Assembly: GCF_026914265.1 (NCBI RefSeq) | Contig: NC_069125.1 | Location: 64,903,479 to 64,967,478 of the forward strand | Length of the DNA stretch: 64,000 nucleotides | Direction: 5' to 3' | Source of the DNA: Mya arenaria | Lineage: Eukaryota; Mollusca; Bivalvia; Myida; Myidae | Shown here: in pieces, positions 30,266 through 44,300 of the stretch | Numbering within the stretch: the stretch's first letter is position 1 | How the letters are laid out: every line of letters starts with the position of its first letter | The notes under the pieces: generated by a model | Seen by the model: only the letters and a program-made list of their open reading frames with translations | What the model was told of the DNA's origin: nothing | The model's database searches: none | Program-made: the position numbers and the translations under genes

Positions 30266-31658
30266 GGGGCTTTGTAACGTCGCATAACAGCATCGCCGCA
30301 TAAACGAAATCGACCACTTTTATGCGGTGATTTTCAACGCATAAACAGGACTTTCTTATTTGGCAAAAAGGCACACCTTCGCCGCAAAAAAACAACCAAA
30401 CATACTAGTACAATAGTGGTTGATAAAGTTTCATCAAGATCGGACTTAGTTTTTTGTGTCCACTTAACTTAGCTTTGAACTAGACTTTTCGAGACGTAAA
30501 TTATGACAAAGATTTAGTAAGATCGGTTTGAATGTGAACCAAACCAATTGACCTTTCTACGAAAACGTTTGAAATGACGTTTGGCCCGACTTATGGCGGG
30601 AATATATGTTACGACAACGCACAACACCGTCATTTTGGAAATTCAGAAGAAAGATCATGAATCGTCGTATGATTTAACATATATTCTTGCCTTTTTCTTT
30701 GCCTTGCCGACTGGTGGCATGTACCCTTGACAATGCGCACTTTCAACGTCATTTCAAACGTTTCTATAAAAGCCAATTGTTAACGAGGGACAAACAACAG
30801 AAATCCAACAAACCTCACAGCTCCGCATGTGCTCTTTGTGCTCAGATGAGCTAAGAATTATTTCAATGTCAAGAACCACTGGTAATTGTGCGATTGTGAA
30901 ATTTATTCACGTCTAGGTCATCAGCGTATATCTCTGGTTACCAGGGCAACGAAAGAAAAACTTTTGAAAATGAAATTACTTCCAAAAATTTCAACACAAC
31001 ATTAGTTTTGGTCACTTGAACAAGAGGACTCAGATGACTGATAAGGGGGGTCATCATGGTCATTGATTGTGGTTTCATGCACTAGTCATTTGTAACCAAG
31101 AAAATGTAGATGTGAACACTCCAAGGGGAGTAATAATCATCACAACCACCATCATCATCACTACAACCACCACCATCATCATCATCATCATCATCATCAT
31201 TCCCGTATTTTTTCAAAATGACAGTAATATGCTACGCCCTAATCTTAATCATCATCATAATCAACAACATCATTACAACCATCACCATCATCTCCACAAT
31301 CACAACCACCACTATCATCATTCATACACCAATGAATAAATGTAAGTGACTCTGGAGACTCCCATTTCACAAGATTTCGGGACGGACGGACGGACATCAC
31401 CATCATCAATCATCAACGTCATCACCATCGTTTTTGTTGAAATATTATTTTTTATCTTTATAATAAAGGGTTTAGTTAATCCTCTTTATGTGGCAAAAAG
31501 GCACAGTTGCGCTCCATATAAGCAATTTCTGCTTTATGCGTTGAACGTCGCCGCATAAACGTGGTCGCCCTGTTTATGCGTTGAAAATCACCGCATAAAC
31601 GAAAAAAAAGAACACATTTTATATGCGGCGATGCTGCTATGCTGTGTTACAGGGCTTA
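30266..31658. mobile_element. About 1.4-kb element bounded by long inverted repeats
   Basis: The left end (GGGGCTTTGTAACGTCGCAT, AACAGCATCGCCGCATAAAC, TTTATGCGGTGATTTTCAAC, GCATAAACAGG) matches the reverse complement of the right end (AAGCCCTGTAACACAGCATA, GCAGCATCGCCGCATA, TTTATGCGGTGATTTTCAAC, GCATAAACAGG) over more than 100 bp. Each arm also contains its own GTTTATGCGG/CCGCATAAAC palindrome. The interior has no transposase and includes CAT/ATC-rich tracts at 31130-31440. It is either a non-autonomous TIR element or two copies of one repeat in opposite orientation. Confidence 0.6.
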
Positions 31659-33110
31659 CTTGTCAGGCCTCCCGGTAGACGTATTTAAATTGCGATAAAA
31701 GTGATATAAACTTACTTACCAGGTCAAAATATCCTTCGAAATCACCAAAATAGTCAAAGAGTCTGCCATTTTGTTCCGCATCGAACATGTACCTCCCTTA
31801 AATTCTTAAAGAAAATATTTCACGTTGGTCCCCCAGTTTGGGCAAATATTGGTTTCTAGCATAAATGCAAATTGAAAACTACCACCTATAACACTCATGT
31901 GTGTATTGTCCAAGGTAAAGGTTGCAAAGTCACAAGCCAGTTCGAACTCGTCTTGGTGAAATTTAATTAAAAACTCGGCATTTTTTTAAAATGCCATAGA
32001 TGATGTATTAAAATGCCAGCCATTGAATAAAATGTAAGAACTCAAAAAAGTCTACTATAAAAAAGCATATATGGGAGGCTTAATCCACCAATAACAGAAT
32101 CAACCGCCACCCAGACAGACTGGACTGGGACGGGGCCGAGTTCATCTAAGCCTATGATGTGTGAATTGTTCATAATTAATTTCAAATCTGTATGTATTTT
32201 AGAGGGTCATATAGAACATTTGATGTTTTGTTATTAAATCTGTAATTATGCCATATTGTGCACTCTCACAGATCGACAGTTTTGGCATTTGTTTTTATAT
32301 TTGTTTGTCTTAGAAACAGTTGAATTTTGCATCAACGCCTCAAATCAAATTATATTAAATAACTTACATTAGAATACAACCTACATTTTTAGCCAATTAA
32401 ATTGCAGATAGGCAACCATTAAGCACTAGACTTAATCATTTAAAATTTCACCTTTCGCGGATGTTTAAAGGTCCGCCTACTGCCACTCAAGCAATACACA
32501 TTCCCTGCGTCAGATTTTGTGTTGTCAATGGATCGGCCAATGAGGTTGTATTCTAAGTCAGTTCGCTACGCTCACTCCGCCCATTATTATTCATTAAGAA
32601 TTGGCTTCATGTCATTTAAGGAATGACGTCACCATTACGTCATATGTACTTCCGTTGTGTGGAAAATTCTCAATAAAAAAAAATGTTCTTATGATTGATA
32701 GACATGTTTTCACATGCTCAATACACTGTAAATCAAAAATATCATTATTCCTGAAACTTTTATACCTTAAGTATCTATTCTTGCTTGATTTATCATATAG
32801 AGTAGAGATTAAAGCATTAACCGCTGCCCTATAGTTGAAAGGTCATTTTGGAAGATCTGCCATGGCGGACGGTGCAATTTTTAGAGTTTGTTTTTCAAGT
32901 GGAGTGATTTTTCTTAGGAATAACTTGACACCCCTTTTTTATTGGCTTAAAAGGTAATTTAAAGCTTGTACTTTAAGAATATATGTGGTTATCATAGCCT
33001 GCATTCGCTCGAAATGCCTTTAAATGTTGTCTAAAAATAATAATTTTACATTGAATTATATAGGGAATAACAATGGTGGTGTGTAACCTCTAACAATTAC
33101 ATATAACAGG
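31659..33110. other. Intergenic DNA with a dispersed repeat (copy B at about 31900-32170)
   Basis: The only recognised item is the second copy of the family seen at 6355-6670, starting TTGTCCAAGGTAAAGGTTG and ending near the CCGCCACCCAGACAGACTGG block. The rest is AT-rich with no exon seen. Confidence 0.5.
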
Positions 33111-33247
33111 GGCCGTATTCAAGAAGCAACTTATATTGAACTTAAATTAAGACTAGATTAAGTGCTTTGATTGACCGGTATATTCAGCTGACCAATATGT
33201 TGAAAGGAATCATGGGGTATATCTAAGGATAAGGATAAGATCAATTT

Positions 33248-33575
33248 GTCCGCCCGGTTAGCTTAATCGGTAGAGCGTTGGACTGTGAATCGGACAACCC
33301 GGGTTCAATTCCCGGGCGGACCAAGTTTCTTCTGTTGTGATTAGTTCTGAAATCCTTTCTACGACTATTCGAGACTTTTCGCACTGTACCACTGCCCCTG
33401 GCATGTACAGAAGTTGTCAGTTCCTTGCAGAGGTGAATGCACCTAGTACAAGTTAACCGCCTGATAGTCTGCCAAGGATAGGTGTCCGGTGGTTGAACTA
33501 TCAATCTGGGACCCTACAAAGTGCTCACGTCGGGACCCGGAGTATAAACTACTAACACCACCACCACTACCACCA
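33248..33575 (+). mobile_element. tRNA-derived SINE with a tRNA-His-like head
   Basis: The head at 33248-33323 has a box A (TAGCTTAATCGG, 33259-33270, fitting TRGYNNARNNGG), a box B (GGTTCAATTCC, 33302-33312, one base off consensus), and ends matching over seven pairs (GTCCGCC/GGCGGAC). The anticodon-loop position reads CTGTGAA, that is GTG (His). The 5' segment is about four bases too long for a normal tRNA and the anticodon stem has a G-G mismatch. An unrelated body of about 200 bp follows, then a CAC/ACC-rich tail. This is a SINE and not a working tRNA gene. Resemblance to bivalve tRNA SINEs such as RUDI is possible but untested. Confidence 0.75.
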
Positions 33576-35339
33576 CCACCATCAATATGGAATACTGGCC
33601 CAGCCCTCAATTGTCTGGACAATTGCCAAACATTTCATTTTTCAGATTTTTTCAGAAATATTAAAAACTGCGATCTGATATTTTATAAACAGTCTTATGT
33701 CACTGTTTTCCAGACGTTTGCACAAAAGTTGGCTCATTCCAAGGCAAAATATAAATTTGTCAAAACTGTCAATCTGTGAGAGTACATCCTTAAAAAAGAT
33801 AATATTATTATTTTATATTATTTTTCTAATAACTTTAATGTTCATAAATGACACAACAAGTTCAAACTTTGATTTAACGTGAGCCTTTAAGATTCATTCC
33901 TATAGGAAACAAAGAATCAAAATAGACATGTACGTGTCTATTTGGCCAACCTTATACTGAAAAACCGAAGTTGCGCGGCAAAAATACGAAATGACATATT
34001 TGCGACGGTATTATTTTCAATTAAATAAATGTTATCGTTTTAAAACGTGGAGAGGCCGAACATGCGTTAACCTTATTATATTCCACAGCACAACAACCAA
34101 GTGCAACCACGACAAAATCCTTCCGCCAAGCGAGAAACCACTCAAGAAGATGATAATTTGTCAAATTGAAACGGAAATAATTATATTAAGTTTTAAAGTC
34201 ACCCTTTTTTCACAATTATACATTAAAATGTTCGAAATGCAATTATAGCCTAGGCTTTATTAAAATGTTTCATTTCTATGTAGAAAAATGTTCAGATTTG
34301 AACAAAGATTAACGTTTTATTCTCCGTGTGTTTTGTTTTAAGCAAAAGTGTTTATGCATTCTATTTCATTTATTGTTATATATAGAGTTTGGGCCACCAT
34401 TTTTAGATATTTTAGGCCAATCCTTGTCCGGTGTAAATATTCATTATAACAATACTCAGTAACAGTTTGTTTCAATATTATCTCTTGGTATAAATGATGT
34501 ACAAGGGTTTAATTGTGAGCTCAGGCTTCTTTTGACTGCACCTTCATCATCATATCCAGTGTACGCGCCCATTTGGTTTGGGTGAGCTATGACCCGCTCA
34601 ACATTTTTTTATTTACTGTGTTGTCATTCATTTTCTGATCATTTCCAGTAAAGACGAGTTTTCCCCGCGAACACGGATCGGACGTGCCTCAAGGACGTAT
34701 TCTAGGACAAACTATTGATGATAAAGAAGGGAGGAGACACCATTTTTTTATTGTATGGTTGCATATAACTCCCGTAAGATAAGCGGATAACGTTCGCGAA
34801 TTGTTTCGTGAAACCACTAAAGTTTTGCGATGATTATCTAGCTATCTAGTTAATATTCGCGGTTTTTTGGTAAGATAAATATCATTTACCAAATATCATG
34901 AAAACAGGCTTGAAAGTGTCCAAACTGTCACCTATTACTGCTTTAGCTATACAACACGAGCAGGTTAACTAGTTATGGCTTGCGAATTTCACTGGTTAAC
35001 GTAATAAGATTCGTGTTACCACTTACATATAAAATTTACCATAACACAATTGAAAGTGTTCAACTTTGTTAACGTCTTCCCTAACCCATATTTCCGAACC
35101 ATATAATAACATTTTCGCATTTATGGCATCAAACGGATGTAATTGAATATATAGACTAAGTTAATTGATCTTGTGGGCCGTTTGTATTACATAGAACATT
35201 GCTTTCCTTGCAAGGTCAAAATAATAATTATTGTTAACGCAAAAAAGGATGAAAAATCCTCAGCAGTATCCAATCCTATACCATTATAACAAAATACTAA
35301 CTATTAAGCGTGGTTCCCTAAATGCTGGTTAATGGTGAA
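33576..35339. other. Intergenic DNA, no gene recognised
   Basis: AT-rich sequence with short open frames lacking splice context or similarity. No clear repeat was seen. Confidence 0.4.
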
Positions 35340-37620
35340 AGTCGAGTTGAAAATTAAGGTGAATGTCGAACTAGACGTTGAGGTGAATGTCAACCTAAAT
35401 AATTGAGGCGAATATCGAGTTGAATGTTGAGTAGAAAGTCAAACTGAACGTTGAGGCGGACGACGAGGTAAACGTCGAGTTGAATGTTGAGGTGAACGAA
35501 TAGGTGAATGTGGAGGAAAACGTTGAGGTGAATGTAGAGGTAAACGTTGAGGTGAATGTCGAAGTGAACGTTGAAGTGAATGTCGAGCTGAACGTTGAAG
35601 TGAATGTCGAGCTGAACGTTGAGGTGAATGTCGAGCTGAACGTTGAGCTAAATGTCGAGCTGAACGTTGAGCTGAATGGTGAATGTCGAGCTGAACGTTG
35701 AAGTGAATGCCGAGCTGAACGTTGAAGTGAATGTCGAGCTGAACGTTGAGGTGAATGGTGAATGTCAAGCTGAACGTTGAGGTGAATATCAAGTCAATAT
35801 CGAGCTGAATGTTGAGGTGGTGAATGTCCTAACGGACGTTGAAGTGAATGCCGAGCTGAACGTTGAAGTGAATGTCGAGCTGAACGTTGAGGTGAATGGT
35901 GAATGTCAAGCTGAACGTTGAGGTGAATATCAAGTCAATATCGAGCTGAATGTTGAGGTGGTGAATGTCATGCTGGACGTTGTGGTGAATGTCGAGCTGA
36001 ACGTTGAGGTGGATGTCGAGGTAAACGTTGAGATGTATGTCGAGCTGAACGTTGAGCTGAATGTCGAGCTGAACGTTGAGGTGAATGGTGAATGTCAAGC
36101 TGAACGTTGAGGTGAATATCAAGCTGAATGTCTGGCTGGACGTTGTGGTGAATGTCGAGCTGAACGTTGAGGTGGATGTCGAGGTAAACGTTGAGATGTA
36201 TGTCGAGCTGAACGTTGAGCTGAATGTCGAGCTGAACGTTGAGCTGAATGGTGAATGTTAAGCTGAACATTGAGGTAAATGTCGAGTTGAACGTTGGGAT
36301 GAATGTCGATCTGAATGGAAAGGTGAGCTGAATTGTGAATGTCGAGCTGAACGTTGAGGTGGTGAATGTCGAGCTAAACGTTGAGGTGAATGTCGAGTTG
36401 AACGTTGAGGTGAATGTTTAGGTGGTGAATGTCGAGCTGAACGTTGAGGTGAATGTCGAGTTGAACGTTGAGGTAAATGTCAAGTTGACTGTTGAGGTAA
36501 ATGTCGAGTTGAACATTGAGGTGAATGTCGATCTGAATGTTTAGGTGGTGAATGTCGAGCTGAACGTTGAGGTGAATGTCGAGTTGAACGTTGAGATAAA
36601 TGTCAAGCTGAACGTTGAGGTAAATGTCGAGTTGAACGTTGAGGTGAATGTCGAGTTGAACGTTGAGGTGAATGTCGATCTGGATGTTTAGGTGGTTAAT
36701 GTCGAGCTGAACGTTGAGGTAAATGTCGAGTTGAACGTTGAGGTGAATGTCGATCTGAATGTTTAGGTGATAAATGTCGAGCTGAACGTTGAGGTGAATG
36801 TCGAGTTGAACGTTGAGGTTAATATCGAACTGAATGTTGAGGCGAATGCAACTGAACGTTTAGAAGAATGGCGAACGGAACGTTCAGGCGAATGTCGAAC
36901 GGAACGTTGAATTGAATGTCAAACTGAACGTAAAGGTGAATGTCAAACTGAAAGTAAAGGTGAATGTCAATCTGAATGTAGAGGTGAATGTCAGACTGAA
37001 CGTTGAGGTGAATGTCAAACTGAAAGCTGAGGTGAATATTGAGCTGAACGTTGAGGTGATTGTCGAGCTGAACCTTAATGTGAATGTCGAGCTAAACGTT
37101 GAGATAAATATCAAACTGAACGTTGAGGTGAATGTCAAATTGAACGCTGACGTAAATATTTAGCTGAACATTGAGGTGAATGTCGAGCTAAACGTTGAGG
37201 TTAATATCGAACTAAAAGTTGAGGCGAACGCGAACTGAACGTTTACGTGAATGTCAAACGGAACGTTGAGGTGAATGTCGAACTGAACGTTTAGGTGAAT
37301 GTCATATTGAACGTATAGATGAATGTCAAACTGAACGCTGACGTAAATATTTAGCTGAACGTTGAGGTGAATGTCAAACTGAACGTTGAGGTGAATGTCG
37401 AGCTAATCGTTGAGATGAAATTCGAATTCAACGTTGGGGTGAATGTAATACTGAACGTTCAGGTGAATGTCGAGCTAAACGTTGGGGTGAATTTCGAGGT
37501 GGACGTTGAGGTGAATGTCGAACTGAACGTTCAGGTTAATATCGAGATGAATGTCGCCGACAATGACGAGCAAGCTCGATATTCAGGTTTCTGTTTATTT
37601 ACATTGTCGAGCTGAACTTC
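35340..37620. repeat. 12/24-bp satellite-like array
   Basis: The unit is GTTGAGGTGAATGTCGAGCT followed by GAAC, itself two diverged 12-bp halves (GTNGAGGTGAAT and GTCGAGCTGAAC). Divergence is high, with occasional 2-6 bp changes, and longer composites recur (compare 35750-35830 with 35910-35970). In one plus frame it reads Val-Glu-Val-Asn/Val-Glu-Leu-Asn repeats; on the minus strand it reads FTSTFSLTF or ARHSPQRS. No splice sites, start context or flanking domains suggest translation. Confidence 0.93.
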
Positions 37621-38345
37621 GACATTCGAGCTCATTTCGTTTTGAATTTAGACCTAAACGTCTAGCTTAATGTCGATTACTGATGGATGTGACAACTTTA
37701 TGAACTCAAAACGCTCGTTACACCATTCAATTAAGAGCAAGTCCACTGGGTTTATCAGATACTTGGTGAACATACATCAAAACTGCAATCGGTCATATTT
37801 GATATGAATATCATTATTAATCTTTTCATTAAACTAAGTGATACGATATACTATATATACACACAATCTTTCAAACATGTAAATTGCACAGATGATCAAG
37901 ATATGATTAATACTCTTCAAATATGCAAATATTCAATGTGTTAGTGCATAATATTATAGCGTTTAGATATTTGCATAAGCTAATTCGTTCACTGTCATTA
38001 ATTGGTACTCATGCTTGACTGAGTAATACACTGAAGCAATAAAAGAGGATATGAAGGTTTTGTTTCTTTCAGTGTTTAAGAGTTAAATGTGAAGTGGTCT
38101 TTGAAACAGGGAAGTTAAACTGCGGTCTAAAGTTTAAATTGTAAACCTTATATCAAGTTTAGAACGCAATGAGAAACCGTATATGTCGAATGTGAACGTA
38201 TATTAAAATCACTCTTTTGAATGCTACCTTAACCTGGTCTGTATACGTTTAAGGTATTGTATTATCTTGTGTTTATGATATAACAAAATAGGAAGTACAA
38301 ATGCATTGGTTCATCCTGGTATGAAAATACATCAACAACGCCATC
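37621..38345. other. DNA upstream of the PSTPIP1-like gene
   Basis: No exon was recognised. The promoter of the downstream gene is expected here or earlier, but no TATA box or other clear core element stands out. Confidence 0.35.
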
Positions 38346-41300
38346 ATGACGAGAGGACTAACCTTTGCGGAGGCATTTTGGGTGAGTCCATATAAGTATC
38401 TCAATCATTTATTATCTATATAATAAAAAACATGATTGGCGAGACCAGAAGCAGCAGGATTCTTAATACTTCAACAGCAACGAGAGTACCAGCAGTAGAA
38501 ATAGTAGTAGTAGTAGTAATACAATTCGTGGTATTGCTAGTAAAAGTAGTGGTGGAAGTAGTAGAAGTAATTACAACAGCAGCAGGTTATTTTTAAGCGG
38601 TGTTGGAGCTGACTCACATAAACTCACATTTAAAAAAATGAATAATGGTTTCCTGTCATTGTCAACACTTATCTGTCTTACATAATAGTTTGTTTTACAT
38701 ATTGTTCAGTATCTGTCTTCTTCAGGGAATGCTTAACGATATAATTTGTTTTTTTCTTCCGATATAAACATGAACGCCATTAAACTGTGTTCTATATACA
38801 AATCAATTAAATTGAATGTTATATCTTTGAAAGTTCTCAATGTAAACAATGTTGACAGAGGATCATCTTTGAAACATGGTTTAATTATGTCACCTGAGAT
38901 ATGACCTGTCTCGGCATGACATACTCTTCCCTTTTGCATCGTTAGTTGACTATAAAACATACCTGTAAGACAACTTACAACTAAATAACAAACTCGTAAT
39001 GTTATACCTTGCTAAAAGGTTCGTTGGAGTTGGTCATGTAAAGCTACGTTTACATATATCAAACGATATATACATTTCGCATATATAAATGTTTTACTGC
39101 ACTATGTTCACTGTATATAATGTTTCTCAGCTGACACAGAAATAGTAGTGTGTTTAGTACTTAAAGGTACTACTAGTACCTCAAAGAGTTCATATTAGCG
39201 AAAAAGGTTGTTTTCAATACAATTACTAATTTGAAAAAAAAATATCTTTCGTTCGTTTCTTTGGTTCGTTCGTTGTTTGTTTTCGTGCGTTTCGTTTCGT
39301 TTCGTTCGTTCCGTTCCGTTCTGTCCCGTCCGTCCGTCCGTCCCGTACGTCCGTCCAGCCAACAAATGTATAAGGGGCTGTGTCCATTAGTGTTAGGAGC
39401 TATTTGGTTATGTTTTCTAATGAAAACAACATACATCTACACGTTTTAGGCTTTTTAAAAAAGGGAAAAGAACATAAACCAGAAACGTTAGTGCGTCCGT
39501 TATTATAAAAATAGCTGTATGACTCCCTCATTTCAACTTTACATGACGATTAAGGATTGTTACTCGCGACACTTAAAGGTTTCGGTGTCTGACCCAAAAG
39601 AAAAGTGAGGGTCCTTGTAGATTAATTGCTAAAATAGTTATAAAGGCGACGCATTAAAGCGACAATTTTCGAAATATGTGAATTTCAGATGCACAAAGAT
39701 AGTCTGAGAAGTTCGGAAATTATGTTTCCTTTCTTTGAAAAAAACCTGCGACAATCAATATATGAGCACCAAGTGACAAGAGGGTGAATTATATGTTTAA
39801 CTGAAACTGTCATATATGTTGTAAGCAATAAACTAAATAAATAAAAATATTACAATACATGTATTTATATTGGTTTGTGTTGTTGTTCCTCGTGTCTATA
39901 AAACATTATGTCGAAATGGAGCCAAAGTTGTCTAGAGTTGCTTCTGCAATGAGCATTTTTCTTCAGATGGAGAACGTAGGATAGTTATATTACTATAGAA
40001 ATTCCATCATGCACAAGCACATACGAACTCTCGCATATATTAGTTACATTGAAAGTCTCTTACACTCACTTATATGCCATGTTTGTTTTTAGGACTCGGA
40101 CATCTGCGGGACGCTGGGCTGGGACCGGCTATGTAAGCGGATGAAGGATGGGCGCAAGGTGTGCGCAGACATCACCCACTATTTCAAGGAGAGGTCAGTC
40201 AAATTAAGTCACATTCAAGTGTTGAATATTTTTGCATCAAAACATGTTAATTTAAGGAAAGAAAGGGTGCAAATTCTATGATGCACTTCCCGCCTAAGCA
40301 ACATATTGGAACCCTTTCCTCATATTTCTATTTAGGTCACAATTGCATACATGTAAATATCATCTGTGTACCTTTGTCCCATGCAGGGCGAAGGCGGAGT
40401 CTGACTACAGCAAGGCCTTGGGTAACCTGGCCAGGAAGACCGACTGTAAGGACGAGACTGGGTATGTAATAGCACGTCTAACCATCATGGAGAACATAAT
40501 AGTTAGCATTATACTGTGTAATACCTCTGCTGGTAATATTTTCATTAATCTCAAGCGTTCTTTTTATACTGTCCAAAGTTCGTTTCGAAGTAGAAAATGA
40601 TTATGGGATTATGTATGTTTTACCGTGTTGTTTTTTCCATGGCTTCCTCTACAATTATAAAGCAACCATGCAACCATGTTTGTACATAATTAATAATTAA
40701 TTTTCTCAATGAGGAAATTATCGGATATTAGCGGAAATTAAATGAAAAACTAATTTCATACTCAACTAGCAAAATAAGATGAAAAAAACATGATAAAATA
40801 ACTCATAAAATACGTCCATTATAATGCATGTACAGACAAGACCTAAAATACAATAGTGATACTACTAATATAATACTTGATCCGATATCGGATATACGGT
40901 GCATTATTAAACCACATCACCGAAATTGCATTTTTATATTTATTTTCGCTTCGCTCTCACCCGATATGGTTTTCTTTGCCCCGTATATCCCATAAAAGGT
41001 CACCTACTAACCCCGTAACTTTATAATCCATATCAGGGGTCTCGGCGAGAGTTGGCGGGCCCTAAAGGAGCAGACGGCAAAGATTGCTAACGTACATGAG
41101 GAGGCTGCCATTATGTTCAACCAGCTAGAGGCCGACCTCGCAAAGTTCAACGATGAACAAAAAAAAAATAAACAAACAGTAAAACCATACATCTCCTTTG
41201 CAAATAACAAAGATAAAAGGATATTAAATACAATTTGCTATCACAATGAATTGAATGAGTGATATAAGAGGGTTCATCCTAGTTATGTTTCCGTCCGTTC

Positions 41301-44300
41301 GTTTTCCTCTTAAACGGGGATTTCACACTCTTTCTTGTTATTGATAATGTTGAGTTGAGTTGAGTTCATTATTGCAAAATGAAACCGTAATTTATACTCC
41401 ACAGATAGAAGAAAATGTGAAGAGGTACATCTCGTCAAAGAAGAATGAATACCAAAAGACAATGTCGGTGAGTCAAGATCGCGGTTAGGTCGAAGTACAC
41501 TTTCCATTCCTCGTTTCAATATTCCAGGTTTTAAACGTTTTGAAAATGTAGATATTATTTAGATCGTTTTCTTACTGACCATTATTCGGATTCTTTTGTT
41601 TAATAATTCAGCAGCTAGTTATCTTAAAATGATATCAGAATTCAAACAAAGGCCCACTGAAACTAGAAATATAGATGCCCATGATCATAGCACGTTCCAA
41701 ACTACTATGCAGAAACAAATTCATTTTCTGCTGGTTCACACGTTTATGACCGCTGGTGTATCACAATTTCTATATGATAACACCACCTCCAAGACACCCA
41801 TTCCATTTGTTCTACCATTAACAGCTAAAGAAGTCGTACGAGGAAAAGTGTAAAGACTTCAACAGCGCCGAGGAGACGTTCGAGACTGTCAAGACCGCCG
41901 TCACAACGAAGAAAAACGAGCTCGAAAAGGTGAGTGTAAACACTTGGGATGGCGGTGGAGGATGTCACAATATAACCCCTCCCCCACCCCTTAGTAGTTC
42001 ATCTTTCTTCGGAAGGCGTGTGATGACGCTTTGTTCTGGGATGTTTTTGGACGTTTTCCGAATTATTCATATTAGACCCGTTTGCTGCACTTGTTTGCCT
42101 AGAAACCCTAAAGTGTGGTGCTAGTGTCATGCTTGAAATAAGGAATAATTAGGACATTTTCCTTATTTGCTGACTAAAATTCTTTACGGTTTGGGGAAAG
42201 TCAGAACGTCGGAATTGCAAAGATTGTATTCCTTATATGGGTTATGGAGACCAAGACGCATAGAAAATACAAACAAAAGTAGTTTTATTTTTATTGGTGT
42301 TTGACATGAAGCTAAGTTTCTAATGTTCGATTCGTTTCGTATTGAAACCTTAAGACAAAGAATAACGCAGCTGTCCATGCTTCGGCTGTTACATTGGAGT
42401 TGAATATCATTTATATGTTAATCTGCCTTCTGTATGTTGATATTCGAAATGTTCAACATATCAAGCTTCTGTATATATCATTCGGAACTCCTCGGCCATT
42501 TTTTCAAAAACAACCTCGGATGTATATGGACGGTTTACATACTTAAAAAGTGGTACGTTTAAGTCCGCTGCAAATAGATCGCGTAGTAATCTTATTTAGT
42601 AGTTGAAATTTATGACTTAACTCTTGGGAATCGTAATTATGTTTGTAATAATACACTTCACTGGCAATCAATTTAAACTGAGAGCAATGAATACAACTCT
42701 TAAACACTACATTTAATTAATGCTTTTATTCAAAAAAATACGGACTACTTCAACAGATGTACCGGCATACATCCGAGGTTGTTTTTGAACAAATGGCCGA
42801 GGAGCTCCGAATGCTGTATATATTTGACGTCATATGAGAAGTCTCGTTCGAACATATGATCAATTATACGTTGTTAAGCCTTTGAATAAAACATGTTTCA
42901 TGGATGTCTTTATTTTATACTTTATAGCAGCCATTAGGTACATCCTTGTAGTCATGTGCATATTACTCGCTAGCATGTTTGTAATATATGTATATGTAAT
43001 TGTGATTGTGTATTGGCCGGAGGGCTTAATAACCTTTATGAAGGTCGGGCATGTAACACCAGACTGTAGCTAATGTTTCGTATCGTATGTACATCTAGTA
43101 CCAGTGTCGTCATTGTTTAATAGTGATGAGACGATTATCGAGTACAATCGATTAATCGTCGCTGACAATGCTATGTCGGCGACAATCGATAGTGGTTGTC
43201 CAAAATCGATGTCGCTAGTGTTACTTCCGGTAACTACGTTTTTTTTTAGTTTTGTCGTCAAAGTCGAGTAAATGTCAATTTTTCTTTCCGGTCAATTCTC
43301 ATTGGGTTCATTTTAACAAGAGACTGGTCACTCTCTTACACAAATGCGGTGAACACTTTTGCTTAGAAACTAATAAACTCTCCCAAAATTACAAATTGTT
43401 TTAATTGTTTATATATTTTATAAAACCTTCTTCAATTACCTGTCTCTTTGATGTAGTGGGTCCGGTCTTACCTGCAAATACCGGGGATCCCGGCTAGATG
43501 CATTCAGTTTTTAAACCTTTTTTGGTATCGTTTGTAATTGACTAATTTACTTTTTTGTGAAAGTTTTATGAAATTAGGATATTCTAATGAATGTTCAATA
43601 TAACAGGTTATTGAATGTTAAGCTGGTTCACAAATATTTAATATGTTTTTACATGGATAAAATGCTAAGATGGCTTACTTGATGCGGTGTGTACCATTTG
43701 TTGAATTATTAAGTATGTGTTGTGTTGTTATTTTTTTCGTTAAGTTATTTTAGACAGAAAAAGGTTATTGAATTTTACTTACTGTTCCAAAATGCATGAC
43801 TATAGCATCACACGTACTGATTCCAGGTTTAACCATTTAAATGATCATGATGATATTATGTGTAAAGAATGTATTAATTACTGATATTATGAACTTTCGA
43901 TTATTGTCCGATAGTAAATCGAAATGCTTGGTCCAATTCGATTCGATTATCGATAGCAAATGGAGTCCGATTTTCAAACACTATTGTTTAATCTATTTAT
44001 CTGTATGTATTTCAGTCGAAAAACAAAATGGCCAAATGTAAGGACAACCGCGACAATGCAGGCAAGTTTGTTGTTCGTTGTTTGGTACAGGTATGCGCCC
44101 ATTTAATTTAGCTCTAGTATATCGACAAGAACTATACAAACGTTTAAAGTCAGGCTCAAATACATTTCCTGTGTGAGAAACCAGTACTGCTTTCCATCAT
44201 GAGAGACCTAGTGAAAGAGCCTTTGGTGAGGATCGATCCCGGAACTTCTTGGGTAAGACATGGAAACCTAAGCACATCTACCTGTGTTTGTGTATATTTC

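Noticed and set aside
31067-31558. His/Thr/Ile-rich frames
   Set aside because: They translate CAT/ACC-rich simple sequence inside a probable inverted-repeat element.
33248-33323. Functional tRNA-His gene
   Set aside because: Extra bases between the acceptor stem and box A, a mismatched anticodon stem, and an attached SINE body.
35439-37615. Several 80-120-codon frames on both strands
   Set aside because: All are translations of the 12/24-bp array; no flanking exon structure. Kept only as a low-interest observation.
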